This document shows positions 9,259-18,704 of a DNA stretch of 38,749 nucleotides, piece by piece. Numbering within the stretch: the first letter of the stretch is position 1; the number at the start of each line of letters is the position of its first letter. Made by a program: the position numbers and the translations under genes. The notes below the pieces were generated by a model. The model ran no database searches, had not been told where the DNA came from, and worked only from the letters and a program-made list of their open reading frames with translations. This stretch comes from Flavobacteriales bacterium (GTDB lineage Bacteria; Bacteroidota; Bacteroidia; Flavobacteriales; TMED113): contig PBCX01000017.1 of NCBI GenBank assembly GCA_002718035.1, positions 1 to 38,749 on the forward strand, read 5' to 3'.

Positions 9259-9833
9259 AAATAAAAAAAAAATATTATTTATTTGTTCCAATATTAATCA
9301 CAATGTTTCTAGTTAATTCCTTCTTTACAACTTCACAAAATCTAGATGAAACTTATATTGTTTTAAGAAAATTTGACAAGGTTGAAATTAGAGAATATAA
9401 ACCTTTGCTCTATGTGGCTTATAGTGATAAGGAAAAAAAAAGTGGTCAAAATTCTTATTTTAGAGTCTTAGCAGACTATATTTTTGGAGCAAATGAAACT
9501 AATGAAAAAATTGCGATGACATCACCGGTAGTGATTAAATTGCATAATGAAAGAGAAATGTTATTTCGAATGCCTAAAAAATATAATAAAAAAAATATAC
9601 CAAAACCAAATAACAAAGATATAGATATCGTTTTTAGTGAAAAAGTTCTAAAAGCTACAATAAGATATTCGGGTTATACAAATGAACAAAAAGAACAACG
9701 AATGATTAAAGAACTTAAAAATATATTATTAGAAAATAATATAAGTCATGATAATAAATTTGAGTTATTAGTTTATGACCCCCCCTATAGACTTATTAAT
9801 AGAAGAAACGAAATTTCTGTAAGAATTAAATAA
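9255..9833 (+). CDS. SOUL-family heme-binding-like protein
   Basis: YIVLRKFDKVEIREYKP...NEKIAMTSPVVIKL...FRMPKKY...ATIRYSGYTNEQ. Confidence 0.85.
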   Translation: MKIKKKYYLFVPILITMFLVNSFFTTSQNLDETYIVLRKFDKVEIREYKPLLYVAYSDKEKKSGQNSYFRVLADYIFGANETNEKIAMTSPVVIKLHNEREMLFRMPKKYNKKNIPKPNNKDIDIVFSEKVLKATIRYSGYTNEQKEQRMIKELKNILLENNISHDNKFELLVYDPPYRLINRRNEISVRIK

Positions 9834-9837
9834 AAAT

Positions 9838-9999
9838 TTATTTAGAGCCAACTAGTTTTTTTAGTTTTAATTTCAATTTATCAAGTTTCATTTTTCTCCA
9901 CCAAACTTTATTTTCATCACCTTGGCCAGAGGCTCGATGAATTTTTTTATTTAGTTTATTTATTTTTTTACTTAAGTATGCTTCATCAATTTTTTTCAT
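9838..9999 (-). CDS. Small lysine-rich hypothetical protein (53 aa), absent from the ORF track
   Basis: Hand translation: MKKIDEAYLSKKINKLNKKIHRASGQGDENKVWWRKMKLDKLKLKLKKLVGSK*. Confidence 0.5.
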   Translation of the reverse strand: MKKIDEAYLSKKINKLNKKIHRASGQGDENKVWWRKMKLDKLKLKLKKLVGSK

Positions 10000-10062
10000 A
10001 AACATTAATTATAATTTTAAGACAAATTATTTATTATTTTAGTGATATTATAACGTAAAATT

Positions 10063-11706
10063 ATGAAAAATAGTATCTATTTATACTTTCTATTTATTCC
10101 CATATTTATTCATTGTCAGGAAAATCAAATTATAATAGATGGTAAATTTCAAGATTGGGATGGCGTAGAGTTGATTGAAGATAATATAAATAATAATGAA
10201 TTAGGAGTAAATTTTACATCAGTTTCGATAACAAATGATAATAAATACTTATACATTAAATTTACAACAAACGGTGAAATAGATTTAATGGACTCTGACT
10301 CTAATGGAGAGTCTATTTATAATACAGTTATATATATTGATACTGACAATAATAATAAAACAGGATACGTTCCGAGCTATAACTCCAATATTGGAAGTGA
10401 ATTAGGTGTTTATCTAAATCAGCGTTATGTTTGGTATAACGTACCAGATCCAAATGTTCAAATTTCATTATATGATATTGGTTTTTTTTCTGCCCCTACT
10501 GTAACATCAAATGAATTTGAAATAGCAATTGACTTAGATGCTCAGTATGATGGTGAAAATTTATTTCAAAATCAAGAAATTAAAATTCAATTAAAAGATT
10601 TACTTTCTGATGATGAGATCCCCAACATAAATTCTGAGATTATTTATACTCTTAACACAAATAACTTAAATTATATTGATTTAAATACAGAGAGGGAAAA
10701 CGAATATTTAATAAGACTTTCCGCATATAATGTTTTATATAACGGTTTAGATGATAGTGAAAGATTAGAGCAACTAAAAAATATAATAAAATCAGTTAAC
10801 GCTGATATATATGCTTTTTCAGAATGTTATGAGACATCTTCGGAAACAGTCAAAAATATTTTAGATGAAATTTTACCAATTTCAAATAATCAAGGTTGGC
10901 ATGTAGTTAAAAAAGAGGATGATGATTTAATTACAGCGGCAAAATTCCCAATTATTCAAGACTGGCCAAATGAATTTTATGGAATCAAAAAAATGCACCC
11001 ATGTTTAATTGATTTACCTGATAGTGTTTTCACAAAGGACTTATTAGTTATCAATGCTCATATGAGTTGTTGTGATAATGATAATGATCGTCAAGAACAA
11101 GCAGACGATTTTGTAAATTTTATTTTAGATGCTAAAAGCATGGGAGGTGTTATCGATTTAGCTAATGAAACTCCTTTTGTTTTATGTGGAGATCTGAATT
11201 TAGTAGGACTTTCTCAGCAATTACAAACATTAATATCAGGAGAAATAATTGATACTGAAACGTTTGGCATTGGTGGTGGAATGAATTGGCTTGGTAATGA
11301 TTTAAAAGACAATACATGTATGCATGTAGAAACACCATTTTCATATACTTGGAGAGACATTACACCTTCACCTGGTAGTTACTCTTATGGCAAACTAGAT
11401 TATATTATTTTTTCAGATGATGTTATGAGCTCACAAAAGTCTTTTACTATTGACACAAAATTTATTTCACAACAAAAGTTAAATGAAATGAATTTAGATG
11501 TTAACGATTCTTATGGTTCAGATCACTTAATAACTACAATAGATTTTGATATACCTAAATCTTTAAGTCAAAAAGAAGATAAAAAAATTAATAAAAAATT
11601 AATTAGCAAACTAAATATCGTAGGTCAACATAAAAAAAAAAATAAAGGCATCTTGATTAATATTTACAATGATGGAACCACAGAAAAAAAATATAAGATT
11701 CAATAA
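10063..11706 (+). CDS. Secreted endonuclease/exonuclease/phosphatase-family protein with T9SS-like C-terminus
   Basis: RLSAYNVLYNG...YAFSECYE...VINAHMSCC...FVLCGDLNLVG...KLDYIIFSD...GSDHLIT; C-term KLNIVGQHKKKNKGILINIYNDGTTEKKYKIQ. Confidence 0.8.
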   Translation: MKNSIYLYFLFIPIFIHCQENQIIIDGKFQDWDGVELIEDNINNNELGVNFTSVSITNDNKYLYIKFTTNGEIDLMDSDSNGESIYNTVIYIDTDNNNKTGYVPSYNSNIGSELGVYLNQRYVWYNVPDPNVQISLYDIGFFSAPTVTSNEFEIAIDLDAQYDGENLFQNQEIKIQLKDLLSDDEIPNINSEIIYTLNTNNLNYIDLNTERENEYLIRLSAYNVLYNGLDDSERLEQLKNIIKSVNADIYAFSECYETSSETVKNILDEILPISNNQGWHVVKKEDDDLITAAKFPIIQDWPNEFYGIKKMHPCLIDLPDSVFTKDLLVINAHMSCCDNDNDRQEQADDFVNFILDAKSMGGVIDLANETPFVLCGDLNLVGLSQQLQTLISGEIIDTETFGIGGGMNWLGNDLKDNTCMHVETPFSYTWRDITPSPGSYSYGKLDYIIFSDDVMSSQKSFTIDTKFISQQKLNEMNLDVNDSYGSDHLITTIDFDIPKSLSQKEDKKINKKLISKLNIVGQHKKKNKGILINIYNDGTTEKKYKIQ

Positions 11707-11769
11707 AATATCTATTTAATTTTATCAACATAAATTTACCAATTGGCTTTAAAATTTTATATTTATTCT

Positions 11770-12228
11770 ATGAATTTTGAGCCAAAAAAAATATATAGGA
11801 ATGATCATTTAGAGTTTTATATTTCAGACACTAAAACATCCATAAAAGTCCCATACTTTGAAGATGGTATTTCAGCTGGATTTCCATCTCCGGCAGAAGA
11901 TTTTATGGACTCTAAAATTGACTTAAATACTCTTTTAGTTGATAATCCAGTATCTACTTATTATGTTCGAGTTTTTGGTGACAGTATGAAAGGGGCTGGT
12001 ATTATTAGTGGAGATTTATTAGTAGTTGATAGGTCTTTAGAAATAACTAGTAACTGTATAGTAGTCGCGCATATAGATGGAGAATTCACTGTTAAACGAA
12101 TAAAAAAATCAAAAACTAAAATGTTTTTAAAAGCAGAAAATAAAAATTATAAAGACATCGAAATAAGTGAAGAAATGGACTTTCATTTATTTGGTGTAGT
12201 CACCCATGCAATACATCATCTTTTATGA
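11770..12228 (+). CDS. umuD: LexA/UmuD-like S24 peptidase
   Basis: GFPSPAEDF...YYVRVFGDSMKGAGIISGDLLVVDRS...HIDGEFTVKRIK. ATG at 11770 (MNFEPKK) preferred over the track's TTG at 11743. Confidence 0.9.
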   Translation: MNFEPKKIYRNDHLEFYISDTKTSIKVPYFEDGISAGFPSPAEDFMDSKIDLNTLLVDNPVSTYYVRVFGDSMKGAGIISGDLLVVDRSLEITSNCIVVAHIDGEFTVKRIKKSKTKMFLKAENKNYKDIEISEEMDFHLFGVVTHAIHHLL

Positions 12229-13475
12229 TAGGTTTAGCGGATTGTAATAATTTTTACGCTTCTTGTGAAAGGGTATTTAAACCAAGTTTAAACAACAAAC
12301 CTGTTGTTGTATTATCTAATAATGATGGCTGTATAATTGCGAGAAGTAATGAGTCAAAAAGATTAGGTATAAAAATGGGAGAACCGGTATTTAAAGTAAA
12401 AAATTTAATTAAAGAAAATAATGTCAGAGTTTTCTCTACAAACTTTTCATTATATGGAGATTTATCAAAACGTGTGATGACAACTCTAAAGTCTGAGGTG
12501 AGTTCAGTTGAGGTTTATTCAATAGACGAAGCTTTTTTAGATTTTTCAGATCATCTAAATTTAGACAGACTTATTTATATTAGGAGTAAAGTGAAAAAAT
12601 GGACAGGTATACCGATATCTATTGGGGTAGCTCCTACTAAAACTTTGGCAAAGGTGGCTAATTATTTGGCTAAAAAGCACAAAGAAAAAGGAGTATTTAT
12701 ATTAGATGACGATGATTTAATAAAAAAAGTGTTAAAAGACTTTTCTGTTCAGGATTTATGGGGAGTAGGGAGAAGATATAGTAGAAAATTGAACCAATTA
12801 AACATTCATAATGCCTTACAACTTAGAAATCTTGACACTGATTGGCTAAGAAAAAAATTTTCTATAAATATGGTCAGGTTACAAAAAGAATTGAAAGGTG
12901 AGGTTAGTTATAGTTTTGATTCAAATGATTCAATAAGAAAAAGCATATGTACTTCAAGGTCTTTTGCGAAGGAGGTGAGAGAATTTAACACATTAAAAGA
13001 GTATGTTAGTAATTTTGCAGTTAATTGCGCCTCTAAATTAAGAAAACAAAAAAGTTATTGTTCAAAGCTTTCTTTATTTTTAATGACAAACAGATTTAAA
13101 TCCAATGTTAAACAATACTATCCAAGTATTACTTTAGATTTTTTAACACCAACTAATGATAATCTTGAGATTGTTACCATGGCAAATAAGGCGCTCAAAA
13201 GGATTTATTCTTCAAATTTTATTTATAAAAAAGCAGGAGTTGTTCTTCATAATACAGTTTTAAAAGAAGATATTCAAATGTCTTTATTTGATCAAATAGA
13301 TAGAAAAAAGAGAGCAAAATTAATGTGCTCAATTGATTATTTAAATAATATATTAGGTAAGAATAAGGTTAGAGTTGCTTCACAAGGTTTGAAGGAAAAT
13401 CTAGATTTTAAAAGGAATAACTTATCTCCTTCTTACACAACGAAATACTCAGATATTTTAACAATTAAAATTTGA
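12225..13475 (+). CDS. umuC: Y-family DNA polymerase UmuC
   Basis: MIGLADCNNFYASCERVFKPSL...VVLSNNDGCIIARSNE...VEVYSIDEAFLDF; overlaps the umuD stop by 4 nt. Confidence 0.95.
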   Translation: MIGLADCNNFYASCERVFKPSLNNKPVVVLSNNDGCIIARSNESKRLGIKMGEPVFKVKNLIKENNVRVFSTNFSLYGDLSKRVMTTLKSEVSSVEVYSIDEAFLDFSDHLNLDRLIYIRSKVKKWTGIPISIGVAPTKTLAKVANYLAKKHKEKGVFILDDDDLIKKVLKDFSVQDLWGVGRRYSRKLNQLNIHNALQLRNLDTDWLRKKFSINMVRLQKELKGEVSYSFDSNDSIRKSICTSRSFAKEVREFNTLKEYVSNFAVNCASKLRKQKSYCSKLSLFLMTNRFKSNVKQYYPSITLDFLTPTNDNLEIVTMANKALKRIYSSNFIYKKAGVVLHNTVLKEDIQMSLFDQIDRKKRAKLMCSIDYLNNILGKNKVRVASQGLKENLDFKRNNLSPSYTTKYSDILTIKI

Positions 13476-14092
13476 AATTTATGAAAAAAGAAATTTGTTA
13501 TGAAATAAAAGATTTGAAAGAAATGGATAGAGTTAAAAGACTTAAGCTTATTAATTCGATATCAGGAATTAAAAGCGCCAATCTTATAGGTACAAAGTCT
13601 CTTGTTGGAGTAACAAATCTTTGCATCATTAGCTCTGTAACACATATAGGTAGTAACCCAGCCTTAATAGGATTTATTTGCAGGCCAAATAATAAAGTTA
13701 AAAGAGATACATTTAATAATATTTTAGAAAACCCATACTTTACTATTAATAGTGTTGAGCAATCCAAAGTAAAAAACGCACACTTGACATCAGGTAAGTA
13801 TCCCAAAGACATATCTGAATTTCAAGAATGTGGTTTTAACGAGTTTTATATAAAAAAATTTCCAGCACCTTTTGTTTTAACAAGCAGAGTAAAAATAGGA
13901 TTAGAATTAGCTCAAAAAGTAGAGTTATTAAATGGAACTTTTTTTCTAATAGGCAAAGTAAAAGTTTTAAATATCCCAATAGATTTTATGGAAAAGCAAA
14001 TCGAAAAAAATGTAGGTGTAGTCGGATTAAATAGTTATTATTCAATAAAAAAAATAGATGATTATGAATATGTTAGAGTTAAAAAGAAGTAG
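13472..14092 (+). CDS. Flavin reductase-like (split-barrel FMN-binding) protein
   Basis: SANLIGTKSLVGVTNLCIISSVTHIGSNPALIGFICRP; overlaps the umuC stop; ATG at 13481 also possible. Confidence 0.75.
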   Translation: MKFMKKEICYEIKDLKEMDRVKRLKLINSISGIKSANLIGTKSLVGVTNLCIISSVTHIGSNPALIGFICRPNNKVKRDTFNNILENPYFTINSVEQSKVKNAHLTSGKYPKDISEFQECGFNEFYIKKFPAPFVLTSRVKIGLELAQKVELLNGTFFLIGKVKVLNIPIDFMEKQIEKNVGVVGLNSYYSIKKIDDYEYVRVKKK

Positions 14093-14119
14093 TTCAATAT
14101 AAAATCAAATAATCTAATT

Positions 14120-14127
14120 TATATTTG
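14120..14127 (+). promoter_or_regulatory. -7-like box TATATTTG, 4 nt before the ATG at 14132
   Basis: Matches TAnnTTTG. Confidence 0.45.
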
Positions 14128-14131
14128 TATT

Positions 14132-14677
14132 ATGAAATTTGTTTTTTATTTATTATTTCCTTTTTTTTCCTATAGTCAATTTTTTACAATTGATGATGAT
14201 TATCTTGAAATGTATAACTCATCTAATCAAGGAAATTTTAGTCAAAATACATACTTGAATACAATTGATGACTTGATAATTTCATATGAAATAATTACTG
14301 ATTCATTACCCATTGAATGGGAGTTCCAAAATTGTTTTCCAACGTGTAACCCTATTAACACTTACTCCTTTGGTCCAATTTCCTTCCCTTCGGATTCAAG
14401 CGTTTATTTAAATGGTCATTTTTATCCAAACGGATTTGAGGGAGAAGCTTTATTAGTCATGGAATTAAACGCTAATCATGGGACACAAATAGACACAGTA
14501 TCTTGGAGAGGTGTTGCAATGTCAGAAATAAATATAAATGAACATATTGATTTAAATTCACAAATTAAATTAATTACTAACTTAAATGGTCAAGTCGTTA
14601 AGGATATAAGAAAAGAAAAAGTTTTGATAATTACTTATCAAAATAATCAAAGTAAATTGTTCTACATATTAAGATGA
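14132..14677 (+). CDS. Secreted hypothetical protein, possibly with a divergent T9SS-like tail
   Basis: Signal peptide; C-term LITNLNGQVVKDIRKEKVLIITYQNNQSKLFYILR. Confidence 0.55.
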   Translation: MKFVFYLLFPFFSYSQFFTIDDDYLEMYNSSNQGNFSQNTYLNTIDDLIISYEIITDSLPIEWEFQNCFPTCNPINTYSFGPISFPSDSSVYLNGHFYPNGFEGEALLVMELNANHGTQIDTVSWRGVAMSEININEHIDLNSQIKLITNLNGQVVKDIRKEKVLIITYQNNQSKLFYILR

Positions 14678-14683
14678 TTTCTC

Positions 14684-16039
14684 ATGCTTAAATATATTTA
14701 TCTATTTTTATTTTCCATCACAGTTTTTTCTCAGAATGGTTTTGATTACTCATTTACGAATCCACTAATTATTTCCAATGATTCTGAGCTTGGGTTAAAT
14801 AGACCCAGGATTGTTGTTGATCAAGTTGGTAATCCTATAATTATTTGGACATCATTTTCTGAAAACAAATTATTTGTTTCAAGGAAAACAGAAAATACAT
14901 TTACAGAACCCCAGCTAATTACACCAGAAGGTTTTACGTTTTTTTCTGGTCCAAATTATGGCCCCGAAATACATAGTCATGAAAATAACATTTTGATTTC
15001 TTTGTATAATGTCATTGATGGTTTATATAATCTTTATGTAATTTATTCGCAAAATGGTGGTATTACGTTTTCAAACCCAATAAAAATTGTTGAGGAAAAT
15101 AGTTATATAGAAGGGGCGGGTATACATATTACAGAAAATAATACTCCTGTTTTAACTTATGAAAAACTAACGAATTCAGGAGAAGCTAGTCATTTAATTT
15201 CTTTTGGTCAATTTATAGAAGAATCGCCAGGTTTTATTTTTTCAGATTTTATAATTGTAAATGAATCTACAGAGGGAATTCCATGCGAATGTTGCTTAGG
15301 AGATATTGCATCGAGTAATCAAGATTTAGTATTTACTTATAGAAATAATATTGATAACGTTAGAAATATGTATGCTTGTTATTTTGATAACGAAAACCAA
15401 GTATTTAATGAAGGTTTTTCAATTGATAATTATGACCAATCACTTACAGTTTGCCCTACAGAAGGTCCCAAATCATTAATTTATAATAATCTTTTATTTT
15501 CAACTTTTAAATCTTATGCTTATTCACCTGCTAGGATAGGGCTTACTGTTACAGATTATTCAAATGAAATAGTTCAAAATGATTTTGTAGTTGATTGGCA
15601 ACAAGGTTTTGGAACGCAAAGTCTTCCGGAAATTTCTAAAAATAATTCTCATATTGCTATTGTTTGGAAAGAATTTAGGTATTATAATATTGATGCTTTC
15701 ATTTCAGTTTTTGATATTTCAACAAAAAATAATTTTTCTATTACATCATCATTATCTGTTAGTTCATCGGAGCCAAATTCAACTTCAGCTGAAGATTTTA
15801 CAGCTGTCGATATAATTGGTTTTGATGATGAGTTTCATTTGACATATTTAGATTATAATAATAAGATACTTTATTACCGTAAATTGACTCCTCAAAATAA
15901 TACTCATTTAGAAAATTTTAAATTAAATAGATATAAATTAAAAACAATTGATATTTTGGGTAGAAATCAATTTAAAAGTGGTTTTAATATAGACATTTAT
16001 AATGATGGATCAACTGAAAAAAAATATATAGTAAAATGA
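14684..16039 (+). CDS. Sialidase/BNR-type beta-propeller-like secreted protein with CECC motif and T9SS-like C-terminus
   Basis: Repeated 'VVDQVGNPIIIWTSF', 'YSQNGGITFSNPIKIV'; PCECCLGD; C-term TIDILGRNQFKSGFNIDIYNDGSTEKKYIVK. Confidence 0.7.
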   Translation: MLKYIYLFLFSITVFSQNGFDYSFTNPLIISNDSELGLNRPRIVVDQVGNPIIIWTSFSENKLFVSRKTENTFTEPQLITPEGFTFFSGPNYGPEIHSHENNILISLYNVIDGLYNLYVIYSQNGGITFSNPIKIVEENSYIEGAGIHITENNTPVLTYEKLTNSGEASHLISFGQFIEESPGFIFSDFIIVNESTEGIPCECCLGDIASSNQDLVFTYRNNIDNVRNMYACYFDNENQVFNEGFSIDNYDQSLTVCPTEGPKSLIYNNLLFSTFKSYAYSPARIGLTVTDYSNEIVQNDFVVDWQQGFGTQSLPEISKNNSHIAIVWKEFRYYNIDAFISVFDISTKNNFSITSSLSVSSSEPNSTSAEDFTAVDIIGFDDEFHLTYLDYNNKILYYRKLTPQNNTHLENFKLNRYKLKTIDILGRNQFKSGFNIDIYNDGSTEKKYIVK

Positions 16040-18021
16040 AAAAATTTATAATAATTTTAATTTTTCCTTTTATAATCTTTTCACAAGATGAAAATGAAAA
16101 TATTAATCTTGAAACTGTTAATATATACGGTACATTGATTGATTTAAATAATTTTGAAACAGGAAAAAATGTAACAATTATTTCTTCAAAACAAATCCAA
16201 GAATATTCATTTAATTCTATTGATGAGTTATTAAAATTAGTGCCTAGTATTGAAATACAATCAAGAGGCGGATTTGGAAATCAGTCAGATTTAGCATTGA
16301 GAGGAACAACATTTAACCAAACACTAGTTGTTTTAGATGGGGTTAGGGTTAATGATCCCTTAACGGGCCATTTTAGTATGTACATTCCGATAAATCCATA
16401 TGAAATTTATCAAATAGAAATAATTAGAGGTGCAGGCTCTTCTATATATGGCCCAGATGCTGTTGGTGGAGTAATTAATATAGTCACTAAAAGTTTTAGC
16501 AATGAATTTAATGATGATGAATTAACTCTTGAATCAAAAATTGGTTCAAATAATCTGAACAGTATTAATCTGTATTTTTCTAAAAAATTTGGCGACAAAC
16601 TAAATACAACAATTTCTTTGAGTAAAATAAAATCAGATGGACAAGAATTATATGATAGTTTAGAAAATATATATAGTTTTTTTGACCACCAACTTTTCTC
16701 AATTTCTCAAAACTATCAACCAAATAAAAAGTTAAGTTTAAATTTTAGATATTCATATTCTATAAATGATTTTAATTCTCAATATTATTACACTAGAAAC
16801 CCATTTGACAGGTCAAGCGAGAAAGTAAAAAAAAATTGGGCACAATTTAACTCAACTTACAAAATCAATGAACAGAGTAAATTAGTTTTTCAGAATGTTT
16901 ATAAAAGAGCAAATGATTTATTTATTTTTAATCCAGATTTTCCTCCATTTAATGAAAATAAAACAGATCTAATTAATAATAAACTATATTATTTTAAAAA
17001 ATCTGATCGATATAATTTAGTTTATGGATTAGACTATCAAAGTAGAAAAATAAATAGTATTGATAGAGGAAGTCATGATGATTTTTATTTTGGATCGTTT
17101 ATTAATTTCGTTTTAAAACCACGTGAAGGATTGAGATACCGAGGCGAAGGAAGTAACTACGGATTTTATTTTAACCCTTCTTTAAGATTAGATTATAATG
17201 AGAGCTATAGTTTACAATATTCTCCACAAATTGATTTAAATTATAATCAAAAAAATTATAATTTAAGGGCTAGTATTGGAAAAACAATAAGATCTGCTGA
17301 CTTTACAGAAAGATTTTCAAACAATAACAAATTAACACTATCACCCGGTAGGAATCTAGGTAATCCAGACTTAGATTCTGAAAAAAGCGTAAATTTTGAA
17401 ATAGGTGTTGATTATAAAGGATTTAAAAATATATCTTTTAAGAACACTTTTTTTTATAGAAATTCAACTGATTTAATTGATTGGGTTACTACAAATTCTA
17501 ATCAAATAGAAACAAGTGTAGATTTAGAAGAAAATACCACATATTTATATGCTCAAAATATAAGTAAATTAAATACTCTAGGTTTAGAGTCAGAAATTTG
17601 GTTTAATTTATTTGCTGAACATAGTTTAAAGATTGACGGTACTTTGGGTTATACAAAGATATTTTCATCTGAAAAATTTGAAAATTTATTCAACAATGAT
17701 GAAGAGTTAAGTTCAAAGTATTTAGTAAACAATTCAGGCGATAGATTTAATTATAACCTCTTCTTTAATTTAAAAAATGTTCGTTTAAATTTTAATGGTA
17801 TATTAAAAGTAAGAGGAAGTGAAATGGCCCCTGATTTTAGTTTATTTTTAAGTGATTCGTACTTTGTTCATAACTTAAATTTGAGTTATCAATTTTCAAA
17901 ACAATTTTCTTGTAATCTTGAAATAATGAATATCTTTAATGAAGATTATTCAGATGTTTTTGGTGCAATTATGCCAAGGAGATGGTTTATTTTTGGTGTT
18001 AATTATTTTATAAACAACTAA
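16036..18021 (+). CDS. TonB-dependent outer-membrane receptor
   Basis: Plug domain 'SIDELLKLVPSIEIQSRGGFGNQSDLALRGTTFNQTLVVLDGVRVNDP...RGAGSSIYGPDAVGGVINIVTK'. Confidence 0.9.
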   Translation: MKKFIIILIFPFIIFSQDENENINLETVNIYGTLIDLNNFETGKNVTIISSKQIQEYSFNSIDELLKLVPSIEIQSRGGFGNQSDLALRGTTFNQTLVVLDGVRVNDPLTGHFSMYIPINPYEIYQIEIIRGAGSSIYGPDAVGGVINIVTKSFSNEFNDDELTLESKIGSNNLNSINLYFSKKFGDKLNTTISLSKIKSDGQELYDSLENIYSFFDHQLFSISQNYQPNKKLSLNFRYSYSINDFNSQYYYTRNPFDRSSEKVKKNWAQFNSTYKINEQSKLVFQNVYKRANDLFIFNPDFPPFNENKTDLINNKLYYFKKSDRYNLVYGLDYQSRKINSIDRGSHDDFYFGSFINFVLKPREGLRYRGEGSNYGFYFNPSLRLDYNESYSLQYSPQIDLNYNQKNYNLRASIGKTIRSADFTERFSNNNKLTLSPGRNLGNPDLDSEKSVNFEIGVDYKGFKNISFKNTFFYRNSTDLIDWVTTNSNQIETSVDLEENTTYLYAQNISKLNTLGLESEIWFNLFAEHSLKIDGTLGYTKIFSSEKFENLFNNDEELSSKYLVNNSGDRFNYNLFFNLKNVRLNFNGILKVRGSEMAPDFSLFLSDSYFVHNLNLSYQFSKQFSCNLEIMNIFNEDYSDVFGAIMPRRWFIFGVNYFINN

Positions 18022-18026
18022 TAATT

Positions 18027-18704
18027 ATGAGATTTTTTTTTATAAGTTTTATTATATTTTTTTCTTCCTGTAATCACGAAAAAAATATAAATAATGAAAA
18101 ATTACCCAACGATGTTCTATGGGTAACACAGTCTTTAGAATATAAAGCAATCTGCCAACAAGTTTATCAATTAGCTTATGAAAGTTTAGAATCAACACTC
18201 GATAAAATTGATTCGCCATTTATTGTAATGGACTTAGATGAAACAGTACTTGATAATTCATCTTATCAAATTGATTTATATAATAACAAAGAAACTTTTA
18301 ATGAAACCTCATGGAACAAGTGGGTCAATTTAGAGTTGTCTAAACTTGTCCCAGGTGCTAAAAAATTTATTTACAGGTATAAAAATAACTTTAAAGATGC
18401 TAGGATTATATTTTTAAGTAATCGAAGTCAAGTTACATTAGAAGCAACAATAAATAACATGAAGAAGCTTGGGGTTTTGTTTGAGAATGACATATTTCTT
18501 TTAAGAGAAAAAAAATCTGATACTAAAATAGTTAGACGAAATGAAATAAATACAGGATTAAATAGAATGCTTAAATATGGACCTAAAAATGTAGTAGCAT
18601 ATTTTGGTGATGCCATTGGAGATTTTCCAAGTAGCAACGAACTAGATTTTCCAAGTAAAAACTTTGTATTTCCTAATCCAATGTATGGTAAATGGCAAAG
18701 ATGA
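18027..18704 (+). CDS. HAD class C-like acid phosphatase lipoprotein (5'-nucleotidase e(P4)-like)
   Basis: Lipobox [40 protein letters not shown]. Confidence 0.85.
   Translation: MRFFFISFIIFFSSCNHEKNINNEKLPNDVLWVTQSLEYKAICQQVYQLAYESLESTLDKIDSPFIVMDLDETVLDNSSYQIDLYNNKETFNETSWNKWVNLELSKLVPGAKKFIYRYKNNFKDARIIFLSNRSQVTLEATINNMKKLGVLFENDIFLLREKKSDTKIVRRNEINTGLNRMLKYGPKNVVAYFGDAIGDFPSSNELDFPSKNFVFPNPMYGKWQR

Noticed and set aside
11162-11344. 60-aa minus-strand ORF within the EEP-family gene
   Set aside because: Antisense shadow of a conserved catalytic region.
13498-13812. 104-aa minus-strand ORF opposite the flavin reductase
   Set aside because: Antisense shadow; the plus-strand protein has family-level motifs and is coupled to umuC.
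15591-15815. 74-aa plus-strand ORF inside the propeller gene
   Set aside because: Out-of-frame Leu/Ile-rich shadow ORF.
16410-16598. 62-aa minus-strand ORF inside the TonB receptor
   Set aside because: Antisense to a conserved plug domain.
18428-18637. 69-aa minus-strand ORF inside the acid phosphatase
   Set aside because: Antisense to conserved HAD motifs.
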